From Rhynchopus euleeides (Eukaryota; Euglenozoa; Diplonemea; Diplonemida; Diplonemidae): a stretch of DNA of 64,000 nt. Made by a program: the position numbers and the translations under genes. The notes beneath the pieces are model-generated. The model worked only from the letters and a program-made list of their open reading frames with translations, searched no databases and was not told the origin of the DNA. Below, one piece after another: positions 20,777-31,546 of the stretch (its first letter is position 1; every line of letters begins with the position of its first letter). The DNA lies in NCBI GenBank assembly GCA_963210315.1, contig OY723252.1, positions 124,001-188,000 on the forward strand, given 5' to 3'.

Positions 20777-21725
20777 GCTCACAAGTGTGCGTACTCAGGG
20801 CGTTCGCTACTGGGCGAAGTTGGGCCAACTTCGCCTCAATAAATAAATGTTCGGATTTACTTCGCCCCAACTTCGCCCAAGGGGGCGAAGTTGGGATAAA
20901 AAAATTCTGGGCTCGGCCCCCACCCCCCGAAGGGGGGGTGGGTGGTGAAAAGAGAGCCCACGGGATCACGAGGCTCAGGGTATGGGGAATGCTCGAGGAA
21001 GAGAAGGAGACCACAACTACCTTCCCAAAGTACGATGCATTGCTCCGCCCAGACCCCCCTGTGGCGTATGTCTGGTGCCCAAGTCCTTTCAAGTTGCATG
21101 AATCTGTCCATCCGCAATGAACAGATGTTCACGACCGTGTCCTCCGGCGGCTGGGGGGCTCTGCCCCACAGACCCCCTGGCAGCCGAACTGTGTGGCACA
21201 GCGGTCCCTGCCGATCCACGGGGCAAGGCTAGTGCCTCCGGGGTACTAACAGCCTTGCCAGAAGTGCAGTGATCTGCCCTCTCAAGGAAAGGTAGCCAAT
21301 GTGTACCTCCCGAGGGGGCGCCTCCCTACAGATAAAAAAATTTCCCAAATTCCCGAAACCCTAAATAAAACTTCGCCCACCCCACACGGGATCGGTGGGC
21401 GATAGCGAACGCCCTGAGTGCGTACAGTAACTTTGTGTCTGCAAATCAGAAAGGGGAGAGAAGAACCAGCGGGTATTCGTCGATCGCGAGAACACCCCAC
21501 ACGCCTGCTGCGGGTGTGGTGTGTCCTGCATGATCTGCATAGCAAAGTTTCCTGCGTTGTTAGCACAACTCCAAATAATAATAATATTATGCAGGGCCCA
21601 GTGGTTACGCAGTTTTGGAAACGCAAAAACAATTACATACGGAAAACCGCACGTGCCGTTTTTTTCAGTTGAAAATTATTGCAGACGGCACCCACCCAGG
21701 ACACGGTCACTAGACGGGCACACGC
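20777..21725. other. Repeat-rich spacer with a partial family B copy
   Basis: Contains CTTCGCCCCAACTTCGCCC direct and inverted motifs (20815-20895 and near 21370), a family B unit in reverse orientation (about 21115-21180) and no gene. Confidence 0.55.
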
Positions 21726-21956
21726 TACATGGGGGGTCTGGGGGGCGGAGCCCCCCAGCCGCCGGAGGCCACGGTAGTGAACATCTGTTCATTGTGGACG
21801 TACAGATTCTGTGTGAATTGGCTGCGTCCTACTGAGACTACTGGAGTGGTTGGATTCCCTGACCTTATGAGATCGGAGTACGAGACGCACACTACAGGGG
21901 GGTCTGGGGGGCGGAGCCCCCCAGCCGCCGGAGGCCACGGTAGTGAGCATCTGTTC
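21726..21956 (+). repeat. Family B GC-palindrome repeat, dimer
   Basis: Two head-to-tail units with the same spacer (ACAGATTCTGTGTGAATTGG ... GGAGTGGTTGGATTCC) seen in the inverted dimer at 11.8-12.0 kb. Confidence 0.8.
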
Positions 21957-22459
21957 CTGCAAAACCTCTCATCGACCCGGTGTAACGCTAGGTTAGCGTC
22001 GCCCCAGTGTATATGGGTTGACGCTTGGTTGACGTTCGGAGGGGGGGGCGGGGAAAATTACCCAGACACATGCGGAAATCCGCATGTGGAAACCGTACGT
22101 ACGGATTTCGCCAAAAAAAATACCCTACGGAAATCCGCATGTTCCGCATGCGGAGCGTAACCACTGGCAGGGCCTGTTTTGTTGACCCGCATCCATCTTC
22201 CAGCTTCTTTTCCTCTCCAACCACGAACCCTTTCCACTTATCGACGTGCCGCCTGCCTGAAGTACAGAAAGGGTCCAACTTAATGGGAGGAAGAAGCAAT
22301 ATAAGGCAATGCCACCGTGCGGCCAGAAGAACAAACTCCAGGCCAGAATACTAGCAAGACAGTGTCCCTCCGCCGACGGCCCAAAATCGTTCAAAACAGT
22401 TCAAGTATTTCCTCGACACACTGGCATGTGGTTTGAATAAGTTGGCATCAGGGGAGAGG

Positions 22460-22575
22460 GGGGCCTCGCTACCAGGTCTGCAGCAGGTGCGACTGAGCGA
22501 GAAAAAGTGAGACGCAGCCCCACTTCCCCTCACCGACTGACGTGTGACGAGCTGTGACTGGTAGCGAGACCCCCC
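22460..22575. repeat. Family G MITE, short copy
   Basis: Ends GGGCCTCGCTACCAG and CTGGTAGCGAGACCCCC, about 116 bases. It contains CCACTTCCCCTCACCGACTG, the complement of the segment seen at 2.17 and 12.17 kb. Confidence 0.7.
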
Positions 22576-23090
22576 GCGGGATAATTTTCGTTAAGCGCTC
22601 ACTCCTGTGGCAAAGGCTGTGGAAGCCCCTGTGAAGTGGCATGATGAAGATATAATTTGATTTTCTTCGTTCGCGACTTCGCAACGCTTCATCGCTCGGA
22701 ACTGTGAATACAAAGTACAAAACGTCCACCACACGTCGGTAAGGGGGGGAACCTTTGTTTGCCCTGCTATGTGCGATGGCTGCTGCCGTTTTCACCACGT
22801 GCCGAGACAATTGAACAAAACATGAGGGGCGGAGGTGCGGAATGGGACGGCGCTGCTCGGTGAAATCGACAGTTATGTTGCTGTGAGTGAGCCACGCTTC
22901 CGGCATGTCTCTGTCGATGCCACGCGGTGCTGCGTCGACATCACTGTGGTCGGGCCACCCGGTGAGACGGTCCGCATTGCCTTCGTGATCCAGACGAAAT
23001 ACGTGCTCCGCAGTGAAGGGAAATGGAACACAGCAAACACACGTCACGAAAAATACAGCAGCAGTCTTTCGGGTCTTCCGCCCAAAAAAC

Positions 23091-23258
23091 TATCTCTGCC
23101 CCCGCTGGATCGTAAAGTGACAGCAAAACGAGACAACAAACCAATTACTGCCGAAAGTTGTTTTGTTGGAACGCAGACCCCACTCTTTGTGTACACCACT
23201 CCCCGGTCTGATGAAGTGGTGTGAGTGAGGACGCACGATCCAGCTCAAGGCACAGAAA
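23091..23258 (+). repeat. MITE family A, copy 3
   Basis: Near-identical to copy 1 over the whole 168 bases. Upstream, AAATACAGCAGCAGTCT (about 23050) is shared with 11149-11165. Confidence 0.75.
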
Positions 23259-24339
23259 CTTCCCCCCTCACATCACCCTTCACTCGTTCAGCAGGTTGTG
23301 TCTGAAATCCAGTGTTTTTTCCGGCCGCTGTGTTGTGTTGTTGTACTGTGTTGGATAAAGGGGGGGGGGTAGGCAGGGAGGGGGGCGCTTCCGCGAGCCG
23401 AATGGGTCTTCACCGACGTACTTCTCCTCATAGCTGAGAAAGAGTCCGGGTTTTGTTTGTGCGCACGAGCGGCAGTGTGTTGTGGCCCCTGAGAAGGGCG
23501 CTGTGATTAAGTGGTTTTGTGTTGCTCTCTCAAAACACACTGCGCGCGGGTACGCTCCCACTGACTCTTTCGCTGTGACAAGCAAGCTTGTTTGGGCAAA
23601 AAAAACGCCAAGCGTTGCCGAAACGTGCCAAAATGGCGGAGACGCGCCCACCCTCCGCCCCCCAGTCCCAAGCATGTGCCCTGCAGCACGGTTCCACACC
23701 TCTTCACATGTGTAAAGGTGAAGGTGAGAGTGGCTGAGTGCCGACAGGCGGCATTTTTGTGACAAACGGCGCACAATCCAGGAAGGCCAACCGAGGCAAA
23801 AAAGTGACCGTGTTAGTTTTCCCGCTTTTTTGTGACAAACGCACCGTGCTCACGGAAGGCGTTCAGCCCGAAAAAGGCAGTGGGGGCAATATTTTGTTCA
23901 CCTACACTCCCCAACGTGACAGGTGACCAGAAGGTTGCACAAACAAAACAAAAGGAACCCGGCAATCCTTGTTTCCTCCCGCACGAGCGTGTCTCAAGAA
24001 AACCAAAGGAGACAAACCAGAAAGTGGGAGGAAAGTGTCTCTGCGCTTTGGTCGGCACTTTTTGCTATGGTTTATCTTTACTATGGTTTCTTTTTGCGTT
24101 GACGCTTCCACACCGCTCCAGCGGTCTTCTGCGTGTTGATGATTCTTGAATTTGCGTTGACGCTTCCACACTCACACTCCTGCTGATGATGGTGTCGTGA
24201 GTGAAGAGCACAAGGGCACGAGCAAAGCGCGAGAAACTTTCCACCCACATTGAAGTGTGCGGAAAAAGAGAAGCTTGCATGCAGCAGAGGGTGGAGAGGG
24301 GCTTGAGCAAATGATACGGGCATGGCAGGCAGTGCTTCC

Positions 24340-24993
24340 TCAGATGTGCACCTCGAGTGGGGTGGCCGACCCGAAGGAAGTCGCGGACACTTCAAAGTCG
24401 GCGGATTTGCTACCTGCAAGCAAGACACAGTCCTTCAGTGGTGTGCCCTTGATGAATGCAGCCGCGGCAGTATTGTAGTCACCCCAAACCTGTGTCTGTT
24501 CCAACTCGTACATCCACTCGTTGTCTTCGACTTTGTGGTCCAGCACCTCGTAGAGGGTGTGTATGGAGTAGACGCTCTGGGTGGGGACGTCGTAGACAGA
24601 CACGGGGGATGAGGAGGACGGCACAGCAGTCATCAGCTCGACGGCACGTGGCACCATGCGCATGGGGTGCCGGTTGTTTGCCTGCTTCTGGACAGAGACG
24701 TTCGCCACCACCGGCAGGCCCAGTGCTGCACCGGCACGTTCCAGCCCAGCAACCTCGGTGCACAGAGGTCCCACCAGTCCGAAGCGCCGCATGTCAGTGC
24801 ACCCCATGTCGCCGCAGTATACCTTGCCCTGTGCGACGGCAGTGTTCGCAACATCCCCAGCAGCCATGCGCATCCGCTTTGCAGCGGTAGCAGCAGCACA
24901 CGCATCACCCAGGCAGCGCCGCGACGCGTTGAAGGAGCACATCACTCTGTCGCCCACAAACAGGTCCACCATCCCGTGGTTCTGCTCGGCTGC
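24340..24993 (-). CDS. Class III nucleotidyl cyclase-like domain, C-terminal exon or fragment
   Basis: 218 residues in a frame that opens at a CCTGCAG acceptor-like site (24994-25000) and ends in TGA. Motifs GDRVMCSFNASRRCL, GKVYCGDMGCTDMRRFGLVG and LERAGAALG match the second half of a class III cyclase-like catalytic domain. NEWMYELEQ...YNTAAAAFIKG matches the tail I know from large protist membrane proteins of this type. Methionine 24972 could be an internal start, but seven sensible codons precede it (AAEQNHG), favouring an exon boundary. Upstream DNA is MITEs and repeats, so either a long intron separates the rest or the gene is truncated. The partial gene at 1-1053 shows the N-terminal half of the same architecture. 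Confidence 0.7.
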   Translation of the reverse strand, partial: AAEQNHGMVDLFVGDRVMCSFNASRRCLGDACAAATAAKRMRMAAGDVANTAVAQGKVYCGDMGCTDMRRFGLVGPLCTEVAGLERAGAALGLPVVANVSVQKQANNRHPMRMVPRAVELMTAVPSSSSPVSVYDVPTQSVYSIHTLYEVLDHKVEDNEWMYELEQTQVWGDYNTAAAAFIKGTPLKDCVLLAGSKSADFEVSATSFGSATPLEVHI

Positions 24994-25143
24994 CTGCAGG
25001 ACTCAGAGAGAAATCCCCCCCACTCGTCCGCCCCCCCCCGCCCCCACTGGCGGAAAAAGATAAGGCGTTGTGTGTGCGCCAAACCCGGAAAAATTGGGCA
25101 TGGCAAACCAAGGCAGCCTCCGGGTGAATGTCAAGGAGGGCCT

Positions 25144-25260
25144 TTCTTAGGGGGTCTTCGCGACGGGGTGGTCGTCAGTGCATTTTAGTGCATTTCCTGT
25201 TGAATTGGCTGAAAAATGACGAAGATTGACGAAGGATAACGGCCAGTGACCCCCTAAGAA
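25144..25260. repeat. Family H hairpin MITE, copy 2
   Basis: Perfect 13-base inverted ends TTCTTAGGGGGTC and GACCCCCTAAGAA. The interior holds TTCCTGTTGAATTGGCTGAA, as in the copies at 2.6 and 35.6 kb. It lies just upstream of the cyclase-domain exon. Confidence 0.8.
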
Positions 25261-25470
25261 AGAGAAAGCAAAAGGTGTTCATTCGACAGCCAGGGTTCGG
25301 TTTAATCTGTTACCCCCCCCCCCCACACACCTTGATCTCATTCTCTGGCGCAAGACGGCGAACCCTGTCCCCCATTCAGGATGCTCTTCTTCAGGATGCT
25401 CTTCTGAGAAGATACGACCCACCCACTTCAGGAATCTGTAACGTGCTTGCATTGCACGCTTCCACCAAAA

Positions 25471-25635
25471 CTATCTGTGCCCCCGCTGGATCGTAAAGTG
25501 ACAGCAAAACGAGACAACAAACCAATTCCTGCCGAAAGTTGTCTTGTTGGAACGCAGACCCCACTGTTTGTGTACACCACTCCCCAGTCTGATGAAGTGG
25601 AGTGGGGACGTACGATCCAGCTAAAGGCACAGAAA
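25471..25635 (+). repeat. MITE family A, copy 4
   Basis: Matches copies 1-3. Similarity continues to about 25675 (GTTGGCTACGCCGAACTAAC). Confidence 0.75.
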
Positions 25636-25675
25636 GTTTCCTCAGTTGGCTACGCCGAACTAACAAAAAAAAGAG

Positions 25676-26806
25676 CGGTGTCGTTGCGAAAGAAAAAGCA
25701 CCACGCCAGCGGGCAGCAGGAGGCAGGTGGGAAAGGTGGCCACAAAAAAGGATCGACGATGTTGGTTTCTATGTGACGTTGTGTGGGGGAGAAGGGGGGT
25801 CGCGAATCCTGAATCAAATCAACCCCCCTGTAGTGCCTCGAAGTCACGACGAGCGCAGACAAATCACTTGAAAAATGAAGGAGGAGGGGGTGGGTGCTAG
25901 AGGAGAGGGGTGAGGCATCCAGAGGGGAGGGGGGTAGGGGAGAGGATACTACAGCACCTGCAGCGCTTGCAGCCTGCACCCTCCAGGAGCTGTGCACGGT
26001 CTAGATGCAACTGAAAACAGGGCCAGCGCAGCCGAGAATATTAACGTTTTTTTTTGTGGGGGGGACGTTGACAAGCGAAAACGATTCGCGCGTGTTTAGA
26101 AGTGTCACGGCAACAAAACACACATTGCCACCCCGCCTTCCCCGGAGTCGCGGGTTTCGGAGCAAAAATGGGGAGGGGGGTGTTTTTTTTTATTGTCGAG
26201 AGGGAATGCAAAGGCAACCTTCTCGCTATGGTTAATGTTAGTCCTTTTTGGAGTCACTACACCGTGTCTGCTGTACAAGGCGGATATGTGCACAACGGGG
26301 GGAGCAAAAGGGGGTAGGGGCACAGACTCCTGTCGGCGCACATCCATTATCAACACTCCAAGCAATGTCTCCGATACGTTCTCGAGGGTTTAGTAGCCCA
26401 ACTCCTGTGGGGGAGGCACACACAATGCCTCAACTCCTGTGATGGGGGGGAGGCTCGTGGTGTGCGGAGCACGTTTGGCTGTGGTGTCGCGATCGCAGCG
26501 CAATCAGTTCTCATGCAGTCTCTCGTGAGCTTCTGCACGATGCAGGCCCGCGAATCCAACATTGCCAACGTGTGGTGCCCCGTGACATTTTCTGCCCCAC
26601 AAATGCGCGCCAAAAAGAAGAAATCATAGAAGGAGCAGAAGCAGGCCTCCAAAAGAGCAGCGCCGCTTCCCACGGGCAGCCCCCTGCACCCCCCCCCCCC
26701 CCGTCCCCCCCTCTCTCCTGCAACCACACGAGCCCACCGGCCCTTGAGAGAGGTGCCTTCTTCCCTACTTCCTGCTCCCTGCCTTGCCTCCCCCCCTCCC
26801 CGACCC
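25676..26806. other. Spacer with MITE C fragment and pyrimidine-rich DNA
   Basis: Includes the right half of MITE family C (26424-26486), separated from its GTGACATTTTCTG end (about 26581) by about 95 bases, and C/T-rich DNA at 26690-26810. No gene is seen. Confidence 0.55.
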
Positions 26807-27493
26807 TCATCCCGCTTTGACAGAACCGAGGCTGCCGAGGCTGTCGGAGCACGAGGGGCAGCTGCTCTGCCTGCCTGCGAAGCGCCCCTTCACATTGCAC
26901 TTCGGGCAGAAGGCGGCGCAGAAGGTTGCTTCCAGCGCATCCGATGGCACCTCGTCCCCTTCGATGGCACGGAGGTACGGCTCGAGGCGCAGGGGGACAG
27001 GGCAGAGCGGAATATTGAGGTAGTTCCTGTGAAGGGCGTCGTCGGGAGAAACGTAGTGGTGTGCCTGCGCATTCCACCAGAAGAGAGCCTCGACTGAGAG
27101 GTCTGAGTCGATGTGCGGGGCGTAGTGCAGGATAAAGACAGCCATCTTCCGGAGTGTGAGGTGCTTCTCCAGAAGCGCCGGCGGGACAACGCAGATCGGG
27201 GCGCGCTGCGCAGGCTTGTTGAAGGCAACGCTGCAAGGATCGTTCCGATGAGGCGATCCCCTGCTCTGCTGTGGGGGCGGCGGGACCGGCTGCGGCTGAC
27301 CAGCAGAGGCGGCGACAGAGCTTTGGCAGGCTGGGCTTGCCCTCGCCGCCTGATCGCGGACATACGCATCGAGGGTGCCTCGAGCCTTGTCCGCCCCCTC
27401 CTCCTCCACTATGGCTTGCACGATCGAGAGGTCGATCGTCGGAAAGCTGGAGTGGACTTCTCGCACATCGTCCGCGCTTCGCCCCCCGGACAT
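26807..27493 (-). CDS. CUE-like protein with WWN/EGDE domain and Cys cluster (paralog 1)
   Basis: 228 residues from ATG 27493, one exon. Residues about 8-46 (VREVHSSFPTIDLSIVQAIV..EGADKARGTLDAYV) fit a three-helix CUE/UBA-like ubiquitin-binding domain. A Pro/Gln-rich linker follows. Residues about 112-225 form a domain I cannot name: LRKMAVFILHYAP, ALFWWNAQ, P.RLEPYLRAIEGDE and a Cys cluster (FCAAFCPKC...SSCPSC) that could bind zinc. The same domain, in the same order, ends the protein at 50278-51201. An ubiquitin-reader role is inferred from the CUE-like part only. It lies upstream of the cyclase fragment on the same strand. Confidence 0.75.
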   Translation of the reverse strand: MSGGRSADDVREVHSSFPTIDLSIVQAIVEEEGADKARGTLDAYVRDQAARASPACQSSVAASAGQPQPVPPPPQQSRGSPHRNDPCSVAFNKPAQRAPICVVPPALLEKHLTLRKMAVFILHYAPHIDSDLSVEALFWWNAQAHHYVSPDDALHRNYLNIPLCPVPLRLEPYLRAIEGDEVPSDALEATFCAAFCPKCNVKGRFAGRQSSCPSCSDSLGSLGSVKAG

Positions 27494-28730
27494 CCGGAAT
27501 AAATTCCAACCTCAGCAGCACTGCGGGTTGTGTGGCCCTTGCGGATGCGAATACCTGCCAGGTCCTGCATGAGGTGTGGGAGACAGGAGGGCGGTGTGGG
27601 GAGAAACGGAACGGAACGGGGTGTGCTGTATTGATCCTATTGAATCTTGGCGGATGAAAGCGCACAGAATAGATCTCGCTGGGTAGAGCAAAGGGGGGGG
27701 GGTAAAGAGTAGGATGTAGAATTGATTATTCCACGGTATTAAAAATCCACACGTGGGGGAGGGGGGGAACCTTTGTTTGTCCTGCTACGTGCGAGCAAAG
27801 GGGGGGGGGGGCTTGATTGTCGAGAGCGAAAGCAAAGCCAAAGAAAAGCTCTCCCAGGAGCAGCTGCGGGCCTCAGGAGCACCAGTGCGCCTGAAGCAGC
27901 GCTTTTTAAACTTCTGATGAACGTCTGCTAGAAAGGGTCTCAGGCGTCCCACAAACCCATGATCTTTTGACACTGGCAGGAGCCGTGCTGTAGACAGAGT
28001 GCGTCGGGGGGATGGGGCAGGCAGGAGGGGGTCCGAGCTACGGTCTTCGCGAGATGATGCGTGCATGGATTGTGGCACCGTGCGGGGTGGGGGGTAAAGA
28101 GTAGAATTGAAGCACTGTGAGGGGTGGGGTGGGGGTGGGGGTGGGGAGTCGTGAGGTCGAGGAAGGACGGGCGCTCTGACCCGTCGTGCTTTTTCTTTGT
28201 GTATATGTCACCCGTCCCCCCCACACAGGTGCAAACATCGAGAGGGGGGTGACATATACACGGGGGGTGGCAGGTTAGTGTATGTCACCCCCCGCCTGGG
28301 GGTGACATAAACACACCCCTTTTGGGGGGTGACATGCACACGGGGGGGGGGGGGTGGTGGGTACGACCACTTGCAATACGCAAGGTTGGAAGGGGGGCTG
28401 AGGGGAAACACCGCACAACTCACAGCAGGATTTTATGTCTCTTTGTTCCCCGCTCCAGCCCCTCCGCACGCACCTACGGTGCTTGAACAAGTTTGTGGTG
28501 GGGTGGGGTAGGGGGGTTTGCTTCGCAAAGCAGAGGTAAGGCCTTCAGAGTTGACCTCCCTTCGCGTGTTGTGCAGGTTGTGCCCAGTAGTGAGATACAC
28601 GCTGCGAGTGGTTTCGCCCTGCCGCGTCGTGCTGAGGACAAGCCGCTCTTGCACTGCTCCTTTGGGGGGGTCGCACCTGGAGGGAGGGCCGCCTGATGCG
28701 GCCTGAGGTTGGTGCAGGTTCCCCGGAGTG
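27494..28730. other. Spacer containing a family D repeat
   Basis: Between the CUE-like and DUF4116 genes. G-runs near 27690 and 27800, then the family D repeat at 28196-28352. No other gene is supported. Confidence 0.6.
28196..28352. repeat. Family D GTGACATATACACGGGG repeat, copy 1
   Basis: Alternating inverted and direct GTGTATATGTCACCCC and GGGGTGACATATACAC motifs with the marker GGGGGGTGGCAGGTTAGTG. A near-identical copy lies in radial spoke intron 1 at about 37705-37905. Confidence 0.75.
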
Positions 28731-30926
28731 TCAGCAGGGTGTCGAAGGGCGAGCGGGTGTCTTGTTCTGATGCAGCTCAGGGAAGGCGGCAGCAACGACG
28801 TCGCTGTCGCGGCGCAGCGGGGCTGACGCGTGGATGAAGGCGGTTGGGTCGGCACGCACAGCCGCCAGCACCACCTCCTTGTCGCAGCACAGCGCTGTGG
28901 AGGCGTGCTTCAGGGCACGTCCCTCCTGTCGCACAGCCGCCAGCACCACCTCACGCTTGTTCCGCAGTGCGGTGCGGGCGAAGCGCAGCGCACTGCCGCA
29001 ACTCGTCACGGCTGCGAGGACCACCTCTTCGTCAGCACAGAAGACAGGATCGACGAACTGCAGAGCACCACCGTGTGCACGAGCTGCTTGAAGCACAACC
29101 GACCTGTCGCTTCGCAGTGAAGAGTCAGCGTACTGCATGGCCCTCCCGTCCTGCAAGACGGCAGCCAGTTGAAGCTCCTTGTCACGGCACAGTGAGGCAC
29201 TGGCGTAGCGAAGAGCGCACCCGCTCTTGCGTACGGCTGCAAGCATGAAGTCTCTGTTGCTGTAGAAGGAAGGGTCGGCGTAGTGGAGACCTCTTGCGTC
29301 ACCGTGTGTGGCTGCGAGCACTGCCTCCTCGTCTTTGCGGAAAGTATCGTCGACATAGTCATCCGGCGGCGAGGCAGACGACAGAGCGGCAATCACGACC
29401 TCACGATCCTTGTGCAGGTCCTGTGAAGCGTAGTCTAAAGCAGAGCCCTTCTTCCGCACAGCTGCGAGGACCACATCCCTGTTGCTGCGGATCGACTCAT
29501 CACAGCACTGCAAGGCATCTGCGTCCTGTGCCACCGCAGCAAGCTGCACCTCCGTGTCGCCCTTCACGGAGGGGTGGGCGTGCTGCAAGGCACGCCCATT
29601 CAGCTTGACACACTGCAGCACGAAGTCTCTGTTGGCCTTCAGTGACTCGTCTGCGTAGAGGAAGGCACGCTCATTCAGCTTGACACACTGCCGCACGAAG
29701 TCTCTGTTGCTCTTGAGTGACACGTGTGCGACTCTGAGCACATTTGGGTCACGCCGCACACCTGCCAGCACCACCTCCTCGTCCTTGCTCAGCTTCCGCA
29801 GGTGTGCGCCACAGGACAGTGCCCTGTCCTGACCCCCACCTCTGCTGTGCATCGCAGCCAGCACCACCTCCCTGTCGCCCTGCAGGGAAGGGTGGGCGTA
29901 GTGGAGCGCAGCGGGGTGCGTCTCGACTGCTGCAAGCCAGAGGTCTCGGTCGCAGCGCAGCGACTCGTCTGCATATTGTAGCACAGCGCCGTCCCACATC
30001 ACTGCCTCGCGTTGGAACTCTGTGTCGTCACGCAGTTCACGTGCTATATCGGTGAAGAAGACGCAGCCCCAACGCAGCAAGGACAGCACCACCTCCCTGT
30101 CGCCACGCAGCGCGTTAGAAATCTTACCAGATCCCAGAGGTGTGAGAACAAGCTCCTTGTCGTTGCGCAGTGCCTCACTTGAGCCCCCTAGATAGCCCTG
30201 TGCTGCCATGACCACCTGCTTGTCGTTGCGGAGGGACTCACAGGCGTATCTGATTGCATATCTGCTTGCTTGCACAGCTGCCATGACGACCTCCCTGTCG
30301 GCCTGCAGCGCTGCATCGACATGCTCGAGTGTACCACACCAGCGCTGCACAAGAGTGAGGACGAACGGCTTGTTGCTGAGGAGTGCAGCAGATGCGTGCT
30401 TGATGCTGTCGAGACGGCGAGATGTTGCCAGCAGCACCACGTCCTCGTCATCACGCATGTCTTCGGAAGCGTGCTCAAGATCGCTTGAGTAGTACATAGC
30501 TTCAGTGACGATGGCCTTGTCACTGCGGAATGACTCATCCACGTGCTGCAGCACATCCCCGCCACACGCCACCATCGCAAGCGCCACGTCACGCAGACGC
30601 CGTGCCCAAACAGGGATCGTCGTCATGTCAAACTCACCCCAGCGGTTCTCACGTATGTGCTTCTGCAGCGCCTGCACGAAGCGAGCACCCGACAAGGCGA
30701 CGTGGATGGAGCAGCCCTGCGACACACCTGCGGCACCGGACAGAGGGGTGCTGTCGTGGAGCACGTGCCCATCCACCGCCAGCTCCACGTCCTCGGCAAG
30801 CACGTCTGCAGGCGACCCGAGCACCACGTCGAGTGCCTTTGCTTTGAGATCCACCGGCGTGTCGTCCTCCCCGATGTGCACCACATGCTGCTCCCCACAC
30901 AGCCTGTCCTGCAGATACACCTCCAT
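28731..30926 (-). CDS. DUF4116-repeat protein with ubiquitin-like N-terminus
   Basis: 731 residues, one exon. The start is the ATG at 30926 (MEVYLQDRL); the frame itself opens two codons earlier at a TTG. Residues 1-80 follow the ubiquitin fold pattern: a strand, DTPVDLKAKALDVVL (helix), DVELAVDG, then LHDSTPLSGAAGVSQGCSIHVAL, like the end of ubiquitin. From about residue 95 to 715 there are roughly a dozen ~50-residue DUF4116 repeats of the type LR.DREVVLAAVR..G.ALQYAD.S. Their function is unknown; such repeats probably form a helical scaffold. The similar N-terminus in the WD40 and jacalin genes downstream suggests a shared module. No signal or membrane segment. Confidence 0.85.
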   Translation of the reverse strand: MEVYLQDRLCGEQHVVHIGEDDTPVDLKAKALDVVLGSPADVLAEDVELAVDGHVLHDSTPLSGAAGVSQGCSIHVALSGARFVQALQKHIRENRWGEFDMTTIPVWARRLRDVALAMVACGGDVLQHVDESFRSDKAIVTEAMYYSSDLEHASEDMRDDEDVVLLATSRRLDSIKHASAALLSNKPFVLTLVQRWCGTLEHVDAALQADREVVMAAVQASRYAIRYACESLRNDKQVVMAAQGYLGGSSEALRNDKELVLTPLGSGKISNALRGDREVVLSLLRWGCVFFTDIARELRDDTEFQREAVMWDGAVLQYADESLRCDRDLWLAAVETHPAALHYAHPSLQGDREVVLAAMHSRGGGQDRALSCGAHLRKLSKDEEVVLAGVRRDPNVLRVAHVSLKSNRDFVRQCVKLNERAFLYADESLKANRDFVLQCVKLNGRALQHAHPSVKGDTEVQLAAVAQDADALQCCDESIRSNRDVVLAAVRKKGSALDYASQDLHKDREVVIAALSSASPPDDYVDDTFRKDEEAVLAATHGDARGLHYADPSFYSNRDFMLAAVRKSGCALRYASASLCRDKELQLAAVLQDGRAMQYADSSLRSDRSVVLQAARAHGGALQFVDPVFCADEEVVLAAVTSCGSALRFARTALRNKREVVLAAVRQEGRALKHASTALCCDKEVVLAAVRADPTAFIHASAPLRRDSDVVAAAFPELHQNKTPARPSTPC

Positions 30927-31546
30927 TGTCAACAGCAGCTCCCTTTTGCCTGTATGGGTGCAGTGCGGGTGTTGTGCAATGTGACGTGTTCACTTGCAGT
31001 GTGGTTTTAGAGGCAAGCTCGCGTGTGCTGCCGGACTAGGCAGACTTGACGCGTCCGCCGGCGAGCCGGTTTGTCCGGGAGCCTATCGTGTCTCCAAAAG
31101 GCAAATCGGACCTCAGGGGGGGGGTCGGGGCAACCGTCTCCTTTCACATGTTCTTAACTCTTACCGGCGGGGAAGTGGAGAAGGCAAACGCAGCTGCTTG
31201 ATCCACAGCCGCTTCCTGCCTGCTGTGCAGGGGGGCAGCGTGCACCGCGGCGTGTTCTGTGATGTGGAAACATCCCAAGCCGTGCTGATGGTCCCGGCCC
31301 TCCCTGCATTCGATGCTTGCTAATGATAGTGCCGTGAGGAGCAAATTACGCAGAGAAACACACCCGCATTGCTGCTACAGCTCTTTCTCAGCCTCACACA
31401 CTCTCACCGGGCGGGTGATGTACGCGTTCTGCAGAAAAGTAAACACGCGATCAGATCCCGTGGGTGCCTTCCACCCTAGAATCCATGAAAGTGAACAAAA
31501 CAACATTCCTCCCGCTGCAACCCCCCCCCCCCCCCCCGCTCCCTGT
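30927..31546. other. Intergenic spacer
   Basis: Between the DUF4116 and LRR genes, with a C-run near 31520-31537. No gene or known repeat is seen. Confidence 0.6.

Larger units (their letters stand above)
21957..24339. other. Gene-free spacer with repeats
   Basis: Holds an inverted CGGAAATCCGCATG motif pair near 22070-22150, a family G copy (22460-22575), MITE family A copy 3 (23091-23258) and two copies of TTGCGTTGACGCTTCCACAC at 24095 and 24152. No frame looks like a gene. Confidence 0.6.
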
